Positions 44,794-53,910 of a DNA stretch of 64,000 bases are shown piece after piece. The notes beneath the pieces were generated by a model. That model saw nothing but the letters and a program-made list of their open reading frames with translations, did no database searches and was not told the origin of the DNA. Made by a program: the position numbers and the translations under genes. The DNA comes from Shouchella patagoniensis. Its GTDB lineage: Bacteria > Bacillota > Bacilli > Bacillales > Bacillaceae_D. Where the stretch lies: positions 2,540,565 to 2,604,564 of the forward strand of contig NZ_KV917377.1 in assembly GCF_002019705.1 (NCBI RefSeq), in the 5' to 3' direction. Numbering within the stretch: position 1 is the stretch's first letter; every line of letters begins with the position of its first letter.

Positions 44794-46233
44794 TTACTTT
44801 TTCGCTTGATGTACTTTTAAGAGCTTGCCTTTCACAGGTGTTTTTCTCATTTGCTCAAGTACAAGCGTCCCTTTTCCATTCAAAATTTCAATAAAAGTGG
44901 ATGTCTTTTCAACGGTAATAATCCCGATGTCATCCGCACTGACGTTCTGCAAACGAGTGATTGTCCCAACAAAATCCCCAGCCCGTAATTTCTTTTGCTT
45001 ACCTCCATTAAAATAAAGCTTCATAATCCCATGATTCACTGCTTGTTTACTGTCCGACTGGGCATTGGCATTGCTTCTCAACTCCCGGAAGGTTTTTCTT
45101 ACAGCTGGGCTTATCTTAGGTTCACTTTGACTCTCAAGCGAGTATCCAATTGCCTCTTCAAGCTCCGGTAATCGCTCTGCTTCATCTGCATGAACAAATA
45201 GTAACGACTTCCCTTTTGCTCCAGCTCGACCAGTGCGTCCCGTGCGATGAACATACTCTTCTGCTACTGGTGGCACATTCATTTGAATGACCATTTCCAT
45301 TTGAGCTACATCAATTCCCCTAGCAGCTAAATTGGTTGCGATTAAATAACGGATTTTTCCACTCTTAAATGCATCCATCACTGCGAACCGTTCTTCTTGA
45401 CGCAACGCTCCGTGAAGCTTGCCCGACCGTGGTATTTCTTTTTGAACCGCTCGAAAAACGCGATCGACTTCTTCCTGGGTCTCACAAAAAACAAGTGCAC
45501 TCTCCGGCTTTTCATGGGCGAGCACATCCACTAACAATTGTTCTTTCTTGCGTTTTGTGATCATAACAGCGTGACTAGTCGTGGCAGGAAGCTCCACCGC
45601 ACTTTCACCTTTTATCACCACTGGTTCTTGCAAATACACATTAATTAATTTCTTAATTTCCGGAGGAAACGTTGCTGAAAACAACATTGTTACGTGTTTT
45701 GTAGGCAATAAATCAAGAATGTCCGTTACTTGATCGAGAAACCCTTTGTTAAATAATTCATCCGCTTCATCAATAACCACATATTGTAGTTTTTCGACTG
45801 GAAGTGTTCCTTTTTGTAAATGATCAAGAACCCGACCAGGCGTACCGACTACAATATGATTTTTTTGTTTTAGCCCTAATTTTTGTCGCTCATAGGACTG
45901 TTTTCCATATACTGCTCTCACTTGTAGCCGCTTAAAACGACCAATTGCGGTCAAATCACCACGCACCTGTTCCGCAAGTTCCCTAGTAGGTGTGAGCACA
46001 AGCGCTTGTGGTTTATTCTCCTCCCAATTTGCCTTTTCGCAAAGTGGAATTCCATATGCTGCGGTCTTCCCACTTCCCGTTTGTGATTGGGCGATTAAAT
46101 CCTTCCTTCCATTCTCAAGCAGAATCGGTAGCACTTGTTGCTGAATGTCTGTAGGGTTTGTATAGTGTAATAAAGATAGTGCCCGCTGAATAGAAGCATC
46201 CAGTGGGTACGAAGAAAACGTCTTTTTTGTCAT
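44794..46233 (-). CDS. dbpA: DEAD-box RNA helicase DbpA (YxiN)
   Basis: ATP-dependent helicase specific for 23S rRNA hairpin 92 in 50S assembly. Motifs: QQQVLPILLENG, AQSQTGSGKT, PTRELAEQ, TPGR, DEADE, SATFP, HRTGRTGRAG. The C-terminal 75 residues form the DbpA RNA-binding domain (KLYFNGGKQKKLRAGDFVGTITRLQNVSADDIGIITV), which sets it apart from CshA. ATG at 46233 (second of two adjacent) fits the AGGTG site and gives 479 residues, the size of B. subtilis YxiN. Second DEAD helicase of the window. Confidence 0.94.
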   Translation of the reverse strand: MTKKTFSSYPLDASIQRALSLLHYTNPTDIQQQVLPILLENGRKDLIAQSQTGSGKTAAYGIPLCEKANWEENKPQALVLTPTRELAEQVRGDLTAIGRFKRLQVRAVYGKQSYERQKLGLKQKNHIVVGTPGRVLDHLQKGTLPVEKLQYVVIDEADELFNKGFLDQVTDILDLLPTKHVTMLFSATFPPEIKKLINVYLQEPVVIKGESAVELPATTSHAVMITKRKKEQLLVDVLAHEKPESALVFCETQEEVDRVFRAVQKEIPRSGKLHGALRQEERFAVMDAFKSGKIRYLIATNLAARGIDVAQMEMVIQMNVPPVAEEYVHRTGRTGRAGAKGKSLLFVHADEAERLPELEEAIGYSLESQSEPKISPAVRKTFRELRSNANAQSDSKQAVNHGIMKLYFNGGKQKKLRAGDFVGTITRLQNVSADDIGIITVEKTSTFIEILNGKGTLVLEQMRKTPVKGKLLKVHQAKK

Positions 46234-46296
46234 CATGCACCTCGCTCTCTCAAGCATACCCTATTTTGGACTTGAATAGAAAAGGATGTTTTTAAA

Positions 46297-47169
46297 ATGA
46301 AGCCTAAAACAGCGATCATTACTGGCGGCACAAGTGGAATTGGATATGAGACAGCAAAAGGTCTGTTAAAACATGACTATCATGTTGTCTTGGCTGGTAG
46401 AAATAAAACGAAGGGAACGGATGCTGTTCAATCCTTAAACCAATACGGTTCAATTATCTTTTTAGAAGTTGATTTCGCAGAGCTCGCGTCCATTCAACAC
46501 TTTACTGACCAAATAAAAGCAATGTACACTTCAATTGATTGCTTGATTAACAATGCTGGTGTGATGATTCCACCACTTCGTTATACAAAAGATGGCTTCG
46601 AACTCCAATTTGGCACAAACCATCTCGCTCATTTTGCATTAACCGGTTTATTATTGCCTCTGCTCATACAATCACCACAATCAAGAATTGTCACCATAAC
46701 AAGCATTGCAGCAATTAAAGGATTTATCGATTTCGAAAACCTTGATGGCAGCAAAAAGTATCAACCAATGGTCTTTTACCGACAAAGCAAACATGCCAAC
46801 TGGCTGTTTGCAAAAGAATTACATCGGCGTTTAACGAAGATTGGCGCTTCAACAATTAGTATCGCCGCACACCCAGGTCTCGCTAATACAAACTTGCTAT
46901 CCCGAGGTTCTGGTAAACAAACGAGTTTGCTTATTCGCCAATTACTCCCTTTGTTCACTCAATCAACCGCAGATGGTGCTAAACCAACAATTTATGCGGC
47001 AACCGATCCTAACTTAGACGGTGGTGAATGGATTGGACCAGACGGTTTTAAAGCGTGGCGTGGAGAGCCAATCGTTGATTCCATTGGAGACAAACTGTTT
47101 GATAAAGAAACTGCCAAAAAACTGTGGCACGTGTCAGAGAAATTAACGAACGTACAATACCCTTTTTAA
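46297..47169 (+). CDS. Short-chain dehydrogenase/reductase (retinol dehydrogenase-like)
   Basis: NAD(P)-dependent oxidoreductase of 290 residues. Cofactor loop ITGGTSGIGYETAKG at about 9-23, NNAGVMIPP, catalytic Ser in ITSIAAIKG, and an active-site YxxxK represented by FYRQSKHAN, where Tyr and Lys are four apart. The pattern is that of classical SDRs related to retinol/WW-domain reductases. It is 11 bases ahead of ribD and probably cotranscribed. Substrate unknown. Confidence 0.88.
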   Translation: MKPKTAIITGGTSGIGYETAKGLLKHDYHVVLAGRNKTKGTDAVQSLNQYGSIIFLEVDFAELASIQHFTDQIKAMYTSIDCLINNAGVMIPPLRYTKDGFELQFGTNHLAHFALTGLLLPLLIQSPQSRIVTITSIAAIKGFIDFENLDGSKKYQPMVFYRQSKHANWLFAKELHRRLTKIGASTISIAAHPGLANTNLLSRGSGKQTSLLIRQLLPLFTQSTADGAKPTIYAATDPNLDGGEWIGPDGFKAWRGEPIVDSIGDKLFDKETAKKLWHVSEKLTNVQYPF

Positions 47170-47180
47170 GGATGTGACTA

Positions 47181-48272
47181 ATGATGCATCGCAAATACAT
47201 GCAATTAGCCTTGGATAATGCGCGCATGATGCGCGGTCAAACCGACCCAAACCCGACCGTTGGCTGCGTACTTGTCAAAGACGGACGTGTTGTTGGAATT
47301 GGCTCTCACTTAAAAGCAGGTGGTCCCCATGCAGAAGTGCATGCGCTCCGAATGGCTGGAGAAGAAGCTGCAGGTAGCACTGCATATGTTACTTTAGAAC
47401 CTTGTTCCCATACTGGTAAGACAGGTCCATGCGCAATCGCCTTAATTAAAGCTGGCGTTAAGCATGTTGTCATTGCTGCACTTGATCCAAATCCTCTTGT
47501 TGCTGGAAACGGCGTACGCTTATTAGAAGAAGCAGGCATTTCTGTTGAAACGGGCGTATGCGAACAAGAGTCTTTACGCTTAAACGATGTTTTTAATTAT
47601 TCGATTACCCGTCAACTCCCCTTTGTTACATTAAAGACGGCGGTTTCATTAGATGGAAAAATCGCTACAAAAACCGGTAGCAGCAAGTGGGTTACTTCCG
47701 CCGAAGCGCGCAAAGAAGTCCACCAACTTCGTTCAGAGCATCAAGCAATCTTAGTTGGGGTCGAAACCGTTTTAAAAGACGACCCCTCCCTAACTGCGCG
47801 TATTCCAAACGGACGCAATCCGATTCGAATAATTGTTGATTCCAATTTGCGCACACCCCTTCATGCAAAAATTGTCTGCGACCAAGAAGCACCAACTTGG
47901 ATTTTCACAGCGGCGCATCCAGAAAATGAAAGCAAACGTACCTCTCTTGAACAACTTGGTGTTCGCGTGATTGCCACAACGAATGAAAAACAAGTTTCCG
48001 TACGCGAAGTAATGGTCTACTTATACAAACAAGCGATTTCTTCTGTCTTACTTGAAGCTGGCGGCACATTAAACGCAGCATTAATAAAAGAACAACTCGT
48101 GCAGAAGTTTTTTATTTATTTCGCTCCAAAGCTCGTCGGTGGTCGCGGTGCACCAACCTTTTTTGAGGGATTAGGAATCAAGGATATGGGCGAAGCGATT
48201 GAAGTCGAGATTGGTTCTGTTGAGAAAGTTGGTCCCGACTGGCGAGTAACAGCTTATCCTTTATATAAATAG
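47181..48272 (+). CDS. ribD: Riboflavin biosynthesis deaminase/reductase RibD
   Basis: Bifunctional enzyme for the second and third steps from GTP to riboflavin. N-terminal cytidine-deaminase-like domain with zinc ligands GGPHAEVHAL and EPCSHTGKTGPC; C-terminal reductase domain (LPFVTLKTAVSLDGKIAT, SKWVTS, ILVGVETVLKDDPSLTAR, LLEAGGTLNAALI). 363 residues, complete. It is separate from ribE/ribBA/ribH, lies behind an SDR gene, and no FMN riboswitch precedes it. The full pathway must lie elsewhere, or this copy has a specialised role. Confidence 0.93.
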   Translation: MMHRKYMQLALDNARMMRGQTDPNPTVGCVLVKDGRVVGIGSHLKAGGPHAEVHALRMAGEEAAGSTAYVTLEPCSHTGKTGPCAIALIKAGVKHVVIAALDPNPLVAGNGVRLLEEAGISVETGVCEQESLRLNDVFNYSITRQLPFVTLKTAVSLDGKIATKTGSSKWVTSAEARKEVHQLRSEHQAILVGVETVLKDDPSLTARIPNGRNPIRIIVDSNLRTPLHAKIVCDQEAPTWIFTAAHPENESKRTSLEQLGVRVIATTNEKQVSVREVMVYLYKQAISSVLLEAGGTLNAALIKEQLVQKFFIYFAPKLVGGRGAPTFFEGLGIKDMGEAIEVEIGSVEKVGPDWRVTAYPLYK

Positions 48273-48274
48273 AA

Positions 48275-48318
48275 AAAGAAAAACGAAGAAGCCTTAAACC
48301 ACTTCTTCGTTTTTCTTT
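48275..48318. terminator. Bidirectional terminator between ribD and the permease
   Basis: 17-bp perfect inverted repeat (AAAGAAAAACGAAGAAG and its complement) with a 10-base loop; the right arm codes the end of the permease. Confidence 0.75.
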
Positions 48319-50459
48319 CGCTTAAACGTATACAGAGCTAAGCCACTAAAACCAGCTAAAGAAAGACCGGTGAACAGCGCAAATAAGAAGCTCAATGGAA
48401 CAGGGCCGCCTTCCATTACAGTTGTCCCCAACCATCCTGCCACACTAGCAATAACTGCCGTTCCAAAAATCAATAGACTTCGATATTTGATTGAAAGACG
48501 AGGGTAAGCAAACCCGATAGAAAACTGGGTAAACACTGCTGCAAGTAGAAAAGGAGCTAGAATGAAAGCAACAAATATACCTTTACTTTCTTCCAACTTT
48601 TGTTCATCAAATGTCCCATAGCCATATTGGCTAGGAACATAGGTGGCGATATAGGGATGATTCGAGATAAACGGCTCCATTTCTTCCTTTAATGCTGCCG
48701 CATCCCGATCAAGTGAGAAGAGCACAATCTCACTCCACTCACCTTGAATTGCAGCAAACGTATTTTCTGGGACAATGATCATTTGTACAGGATAACTACC
48801 TTGGAATTCTGCGACGGCTTCCACTTCGAAGATTTCATCACTAAAAGTGACCTCCTCTTCTGATGGTGCAAGCTGAAATTGGCTTCCTAACTCTAACAGC
48901 TGTTCCATTCCCCAATCTTCTTCTGAAAAACCCTCTGCTCGTATATCCGCGAGCAAGATACCACCATTCGAAAACTCATCACTGCTCGTTACACCAGCTG
49001 GGCTCATCAACGACCATAACGTCTTCCAGTCATCTTCACTTGCTTCCATAACCGTTAACGTGTCCCAATACATATATTGCTCATCTTCATTTAATTCACC
49101 TGTTGTATGTTTTACTTGATAAAAGCCAATGTGCCGTAGCTCCAAAAAAGATTTATTTGTTGTGCGAAGTTTTTCCATAACGATTTCCTCTTGATCGTCA
49201 TGATAAAATTGGGTATACAAAAAATCCTCTTTTTTCCCTTGCCACTCACTTATTTCATTCATACGTTCATTCGTTAAATCAATTAATTGAACAAGTGAAA
49301 GCAATACAACGGTTAATCCAACAACCATGACAGGTTTAATAAAAGCTAACCCTCTTTGCATTTTCTTGATTGATGCTAGTACCGTCGTAAAAATAAGGAA
49401 AGACATAGTTAAAAGAGCGATTGAAGCGATGATAATCATTGTGAAAGGAAACAGAACATGAATGGATCCAATACCCAGATAATTAAAAGATTCACTTAAT
49501 GTACCAAATGCGACCACTGCATCTTCTCCAATGAAGTTGTAAAGAAGAATACTTAATCCTGTACTTAATCCAGTCATTAGCAACGCAAGCGCTACCCCTA
49601 AAACGGTCATGCCTTTTTTGTACGTTCGTGGCGAAAAACCTAAACGCATTAAGAGGTCCTCATCATTTCGGAAAGCTAGCTTAATTTCCCTAGTAAACAT
49701 GTATGTACTTGATCCAGCAAACAAAAAAAGGACAAGTACCAGCACATAAACCGTTGTTTTTAAACCATCATGTTGTTCATAGAATGGGGTCCAATCAATT
49801 GAGACATGATGAAGATTCCCCCTTGAACGCATACCGGTCTGTTCTTCTATCGCATCTTTTGTTTGTTTTACATCCTCATTTGAGGTCACTACATAAAGAT
49901 CACCTAGAGTCGGTTCTCCTAAAACAAGCGCTTCTGTCATTTCTCCATATCCATTGTATAAACCAGTTACAGTAAAAGCTTGCTCAACATCGTCATGTAC
50001 AAAGCGAATTTTGTCACCAAACAGTAGCTCTGGCATCGTTTCTAAAGCAAATTGGAAATCAAGCGCAATTTCATTTCCTTTACTTGGCCATTCGCCTCTA
50101 TGTAAATAGAACCCACTTTCTATGAAATGAGGGTTGTTTAACTGCTGCACGGTTATCGGCGTTCCTTCTTCTTGCTCCCAGGTTTCCTGGTCACCAACAA
50201 GCCATGCCAATGTTGTATCACGCCTCGATTGAACATATTCGGTTGTTTCTTCATTCGCATCGCGCAATACAAAATCATACGCTTGATCATTTTGTACCTT
50301 GTTCCATCGTTCATGGTATCCACTTGACTGATATGCAACAAGTACGGCTAAAATAAACACCGCACTCGTAAATACCGTACTAAGAGACCAAAAAATGATC
50401 GGCTTTTGGATCTCCTTTAATCGTGTGACGTATAAGCGTAACCACATTCTCCGCTTCAC
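48294..50459 (-). CDS. FtsX-like ABC permease
   Basis: 721-residue membrane protein: a first helix at about 20-42, a large extracellular domain (about 45-220), three helices (about 228-390 with GFSPRTYKKGMTVLGVALAL), another large extracellular domain, and three C-terminal helices (about 630-715). This is the MacB/FtsX plan. GTG start at 50459 overlaps the ATPase stop by 4 bases with GGGAGG upstream. Its ATPase partner is broken, so unless another ATPase serves it, the transporter is inactive or on the way to decay. Confidence 0.85.
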   Translation of the reverse strand: MKRRMWLRLYVTRLKEIQKPIIFWSLSTVFTSAVFILAVLVAYQSSGYHERWNKVQNDQAYDFVLRDANEETTEYVQSRRDTTLAWLVGDQETWEQEEGTPITVQQLNNPHFIESGFYLHRGEWPSKGNEIALDFQFALETMPELLFGDKIRFVHDDVEQAFTVTGLYNGYGEMTEALVLGEPTLGDLYVVTSNEDVKQTKDAIEEQTGMRSRGNLHHVSIDWTPFYEQHDGLKTTVYVLVLVLFLFAGSSTYMFTREIKLAFRNDEDLLMRLGFSPRTYKKGMTVLGVALALLMTGLSTGLSILLYNFIGEDAVVAFGTLSESFNYLGIGSIHVLFPFTMIIIASIALLTMSFLIFTTVLASIKKMQRGLAFIKPVMVVGLTVVLLSLVQLIDLTNERMNEISEWQGKKEDFLYTQFYHDDQEEIVMEKLRTTNKSFLELRHIGFYQVKHTTGELNEDEQYMYWDTLTVMEASEDDWKTLWSLMSPAGVTSSDEFSNGGILLADIRAEGFSEEDWGMEQLLELGSQFQLAPSEEEVTFSDEIFEVEAVAEFQGSYPVQMIIVPENTFAAIQGEWSEIVLFSLDRDAAALKEEMEPFISNHPYIATYVPSQYGYGTFDEQKLEESKGIFVAFILAPFLLAAVFTQFSIGFAYPRLSIKYRSLLIFGTAVIASVAGWLGTTVMEGGPVPLSFLFALFTGLSLAGFSGLALYTFKRKKNEEVV

Positions 50460-50882
50460 CTGAATCCTCCCGCCATTTCAACAATATGTCCATCCTCTAG
50501 CGCAACTAAACCCGGAAATAGTTTTACGAACTCTTTATTTGATGTTGCTACAATTAATGTTTGTCCTTTTGAACGTGCATGTTCAATCAATAAGCGGAGC
50601 AATGATTCCTCTTGTGGTTCATCGACGATCAACAATTCAGGTTCCGCTATGACCATACGCGCAAACAAGATTGCTTCCTTCTCATAAGCAGAAAGCGAAG
50701 AACCCTCTTGTTCTAACAATGTTTCGATACCAAATGTTTGTGCAGCTTGTTTTTGTGTTTCAAACGCTTCGTTTTTGCCACTCACCGTATCGCACAGTTA
50801 AGTTCACTTGCTTTAACACGCTTTTTTTCTTTTTTCCGAAACCGTAGCTTTTATCCACTGCGGTTAATACAACCTGCTTCAT
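50456..50882 (-). pseudogene. ABC ATPase partner of the permease, with the Walker A region deleted
   Basis: A normal start at 50882 (ribosome site AAAGGG, also GGAGG) gives KQVVLTAVDKSYGFGKKKKSVLKQVNLTVRYGEW, the first strands of an ABC ATPase. It then joins QKRSV and stops after 40 residues. A different frame from 50785 carries the second half: SGKNEAFETQKQAAQTFG...SLSAYEKEAILFARMVIAEPELLIVDEP (signature and Walker B) to the stop at 50456. The Walker A and Q-loop portion, roughly 100 residues, is missing. The signature is unusual (LSAYE in place of LSGGQ), so it may have been a weak ATPase even before deletion. Confidence 0.82.
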
Positions 50883-51043
50883 TCCCTTTAACCTCCGCCA
50901 CAGTCACTGTTCATTCTTTATCATACCAATTACTCGAAATGAATGACATAATAATATGAACAATTACATTCCTTTTGCTTGCTTTACCATTTTTCTCTTC
51001 CATGTTCCATGCTATACTGATGGGGCATCGAAAGGAGCTCTTT

Positions 51044-51676
51044 ATGCAAAGCGAAGTCCTAACAATCTACAATCGTGCCAAACAACCAATTGGAACAGCA
51101 GAAAGGGAAAAAGTCCATACCAATGGGTTATGGCATGAGACTTTCCATTGCTGGATTCTTGATGATACGGCTAAAGAGCCAATGCTTTATTTGCAACGCC
51201 GCAGCGATACAAAAAAAGAGTTCTCTTCTTTATTTGATATCACAGCTGCCGGACACTTGCTTTCTCATGAACAAACAGAAGACGGCATACGCGAAATACA
51301 AGAAGAATTAGGAATCTCTATTGTTTTATCTGACCTTCATTTCATTGGTCAATTCCGTTGTATCCCAAATCAAGTGAAGATCATTGATCGCGAATTCGCG
51401 TCAACCTATGTCTTCACAGCACCCATACCGTTTGAATCGTTCGCTTTACAAGAAGAAGAAGTCTCAGGCATTGTACGCGTTCCTTTTCGAGAATTTTTTG
51501 ATGTCTGTTTCCAAAATCAAACATCCATGTCTGCTGATGGATTCATTGACACAAATGGCGTGAGAGAGTTCTATAAAAACGCACTGTCACTTATAGATCT
51601 TGTGCCCCATTCACTCACTTTTTTACAGCAAGTTTCCTTGGCAATTGAAGAATTAATTCGAGAAAGAAAGGAGTAA
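51044..51676 (+). CDS. Nudix hydrolase (isopentenyl-diphosphate isomerase-like subgroup)
   Basis: Cytoplasmic Nudix-fold enzyme of 210 residues. The Nudix helix is GHLLSHEQTEDGIREIQEELGI, preceded by HTNGLWHETFHCWI and FDITAAG, as in the YfcD/IDI-like group of Bacillus. ATG at 51044 follows AAAGGAG by 6 bases; a longer frame from 50975 lacks a site. Substrate (nucleotide diphosphate derivative) not predictable. The tiny yycC gene starts 5 bases later, so they form an operon. Confidence 0.87.
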   Translation: MQSEVLTIYNRAKQPIGTAEREKVHTNGLWHETFHCWILDDTAKEPMLYLQRRSDTKKEFSSLFDITAAGHLLSHEQTEDGIREIQEELGISIVLSDLHFIGQFRCIPNQVKIIDREFASTYVFTAPIPFESFALQEEEVSGIVRVPFREFFDVCFQNQTSMSADGFIDTNGVREFYKNALSLIDLVPHSLTFLQQVSLAIEELIRERKE

Positions 51677-51680
51677 GAGG

Positions 51681-51830
51681 ATGCCTCCATTACGTATATC
51701 AGCTGAAACAGCGGTTACATTAGCAAAATCTCTTAATATGCCGATTGAACAGGTTATGCATATGCCCCAGCATGTCCTCATGAAAAAATTAGCAGAACTT
51801 GAGAGCAAAAAAGAAGATAAGCAAGACTAA
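51681..51830 (+). CDS. yycC: YycC-like small protein
   Basis: 49-residue protein beginning MPPLRISAETAVTLAKSLN, with PIEQVMHMPQHVLMKKLAELE; this is the pattern of the YycC family of Bacillus (RPLQISAETAVKLAKKL...EQVMHMPQHILLQKLAELE as I recall it). A GGAG site (AAAGGAGTAAGAGG) precedes the ATG. Ends in a charged tail (KKEDKQD). Function unknown. Placed directly after the Nudix gene and before a strong terminator. Confidence 0.85.
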   Translation: MPPLRISAETAVTLAKSLNMPIEQVMHMPQHVLMKKLAELESKKEDKQD

Positions 51831-51856
51831 AAAAACGAGCCTAGGCTCGTTTTTTT
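51829..51856. terminator. Bidirectional terminator after yycC
   Basis: Palindrome ACGAGC CTAG GCTCGT flanked by A-run and T-run. Confidence 0.85.
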
Positions 51857-52412
51857 AGTCTTGACTTACATGACTTACATCCTCTCTTAATAAACCCATC
51901 ACAACTTGATCATAGTACCTTCCATTCACAAACTCAGCGTTGCGTAAGGTACCTTCCACTTGAAACCCACATTTTTTATACACATGTAATGCCCGTTCAT
52001 TCCCACTCCATGTATCGAGTTGTATCCGAAGCAAGTTCAACTCCATAAATAAATAGCGGATTAAAAGTGTAAGTGCCTCGGTTCCGTAACCGTTATTCCT
52101 AGCGTTAGAGTTACCAATCATCATACCGACCTCCGCACTTCTTGCTATAAGATTAACAGAGCGGTAATCACAGTTTCCGATATGTTCATTTGTTTCGGTA
52201 AGGTAAATCGCAAACAAACAACCTACCTTTCGATCAGGTAGCACATTTTTATCAAAAATAACTTCTGCTTCTTCGATCGTCACATTGCTATAAAGCGGGG
52301 CATCCGTTCCTGCAGCTAATCTAGCTGAGTCTGGGTTATTTCTCCACTCTACTTGCCTGCGCCAATCACCTTTAGAAGCTGGCCTCAACTCGATGCGTTT
52401 TCCCTTTATCAA
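51855..52412 (-). CDS. RimJ/RimL-type GNAT acetyltransferase
   Basis: 185-residue N-acetyltransferase of the family that modifies ribosomal-protein or spermidine amino groups. Pattern: KGKRIELRPASKGD, NEHIGNCDYRSVN, AEVGMMIGNSNARNNGYGTEALTLLIRYLF (acetyl-CoA loop) and LNLLRIQLDTWSGNERALHVYKKCGFQVEGTLRNAEFVNGRYYDQVVM. Typical length. Substrate unknown. Converges on yycC. Confidence 0.88.
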   Translation of the reverse strand: MIKGKRIELRPASKGDWRRQVEWRNNPDSARLAAGTDAPLYSNVTIEEAEVIFDKNVLPDRKVGCLFAIYLTETNEHIGNCDYRSVNLIARSAEVGMMIGNSNARNNGYGTEALTLLIRYLFMELNLLRIQLDTWSGNERALHVYKKCGFQVEGTLRNAEFVNGRYYDQVVMGLLREDVSHVSQD

Positions 52413-52531
52413 TAAAACCTCTCCTTTTTCTTTTTCCTTTTTCTACTTGTAATACATTCTTCTTATTTAACATAAACATCACCCTTCCATAAGTTATCTT
52501 TACTAACTATAACAAATTTTCATTTTATTCA

Positions 52532-53469
52532 CTAGCTACTGGTCAGCATCACTTTTTCAAAATGATCTATAAAACCTTGTTGATCAAGTCCGATAGCGAT
52601 TTTATGCTTTCCTTTCTTGCTTGAAGGGCGAAAATCAGCAATCGTCAGCCCTTTTGCAACTCCATCTGTAACAACATTAATGTCTCTCTCTATATATTGT
52701 GCTAATTGTGGTTGATGAATAAGCATCAGCGGAACTACATCATGAATTGGCGCGCCCACAATTCCAGGGTTTGTTGTTTGATAGTAGGCTGTATAAAAGT
52801 CTAAATCTCTTTTATTAAAAACCCATATTGCCCATGATTCGTCAATTTATTAATTAATGATAGTGGGATAATGGCTTGATTTGTTGTGTTTAAAGGAGTA
52901 ATACACACTTGGTGACTCTGTGTCTGTGTGAACACAAAGTCAGCTGCAACCGCATCTTCATAAACATTTGCTTCTGCCACAGTTGTTCGATTTCCGGGCA
53001 CTAAAAAGGCTCCACCCATTATGTAATAACCACCGACTTGTGCCATTTCTTCTTTATATATATTTAATGCAAAAGCGAGGGCAGTCATTCTGCCTAACTC
53101 GACAATTAAAAGTTCTTCCTTATAATAGTGCACAATTTGTCTGATTGTATCGAATTGATGAATATTTCCTGGGGAATGAGGAGGGAGTTTAAATGACCCT
53201 AACCCATCGCTACCATGAATATCAGAAAAAGGCTGTTGATAAGGAATGGATAACGAAGTATAGGCGGCTGGAATAATAGGGATATGCACCATATTAGACA
53301 GATGGAGCACATAGGCTGCATTTTTTGTTGCTTGCTCTTTCGTGACATTGCCATAGCTTGTTACAATTCCGACCAACTCCAAATGAGGGTGCATCAGTGT
53401 ATACATTAATGCAATCACATCATCAATGCCTGGATCACAAAACAACAATACATATCTTTTCTGTGCCAT
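52532..53469 (-). pseudogene. Frameshifted nucleoside hydrolase
   Basis: Inosine-uridine-type nucleoside hydrolase in two frames. The first 222 residues (AQKRYVLLFCDPGIDDVIALMYTLMHPHLELVGIVTSYGNV...; MGGAFLVPGNRTTVAEANVYEDAVAADFV) end prematurely after NHGQYGFLIKEI. Adding one T to the T5 run at 52817-52821 restores YGFFNKRDLDFYTAYYQTTNPGIVGAPIHDVVPL and the C-terminus, total about 312 residues, the family size. The Ca-binding motif DxDPGxDD reads F10-C-D-P-G-I-D-D, with the first Asp replaced by Phe. Could be a true pseudogene or an assembly error in a homopolymer. Confidence 0.85.
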
Positions 53470-53536
53470 TTTTATCCCCCTTAAAACAACATCCTCTCAT
53501 ACTATATGTTTGGAAAAAGAATCCAATGATTAAAGA

Positions 53537-53851
53537 TTATTCAAAATACAAATGTGCATGAAGCGAGCAGTTCGGATTAAATGAGTGCTCACACGATAGG
53601 CATTTTGCAGTACACAAGTAATCGGAAATCGTTAACAGCGATTGACAATGCCCACACAAGATCGCCTTTTCCTCAAACTGTGTCTTTGGCCATTGCTTTC
53701 GTTCATGCTCACAAGCTTCATCATGACATTTATAGCAAGGATAGAACTCGTTACAACAAGCAAATTTTATCGCTACAATGTCTTTTTCTGTATGATAATG
53801 AACACATCTTGTTTGATTATCAACGGTTTGTCCTTTTACATTTATCATCAT
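53537..53851 (-). CDS. CHY zinc-finger protein
   Basis: 104-residue protein made almost wholly of zinc-binding Cys/His: CVHYH, ACCNEFYPCYKCHDEACEH, CGHCQSLL, CTAKCLSCEHSFNPNCSLH. This is the CHY zinc finger seen in bacterial stand-alone proteins and in eukaryotic PIRH2. AAAGG precedes the ATG. No catalytic motif; role unknown, presumably protein or metal binding in the cytoplasm. Confidence 0.87.
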   Translation of the reverse strand: MMINVKGQTVDNQTRCVHYHTEKDIVAIKFACCNEFYPCYKCHDEACEHERKQWPKTQFEEKAILCGHCQSLLTISDYLCTAKCLSCEHSFNPNCSLHAHLYFE

Positions 53852-53867
53852 ATGAATCCTTTCCTTA

Positions 53868-53903
53868 TAAAAAACGAGCGGACTTAAGTAGCCCGCCCGT
53901 TTT
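53868..53903 (-). terminator. brnQ terminator
   Basis: Imperfect GC-rich hairpin (AACGGGCGG with CCGCTCGTT) and TTTTTTA on the minus strand, right after the brnQ stop. Confidence 0.75.
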
Positions 53904-53910
53904 CTTTACG

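Noticed and set aside
51180-51330. Nudix box one residue shorter than the general consensus
   Set aside because: Homologues of this IDI-like subgroup, as I recall them, have the same spacing, so it is not a defect.
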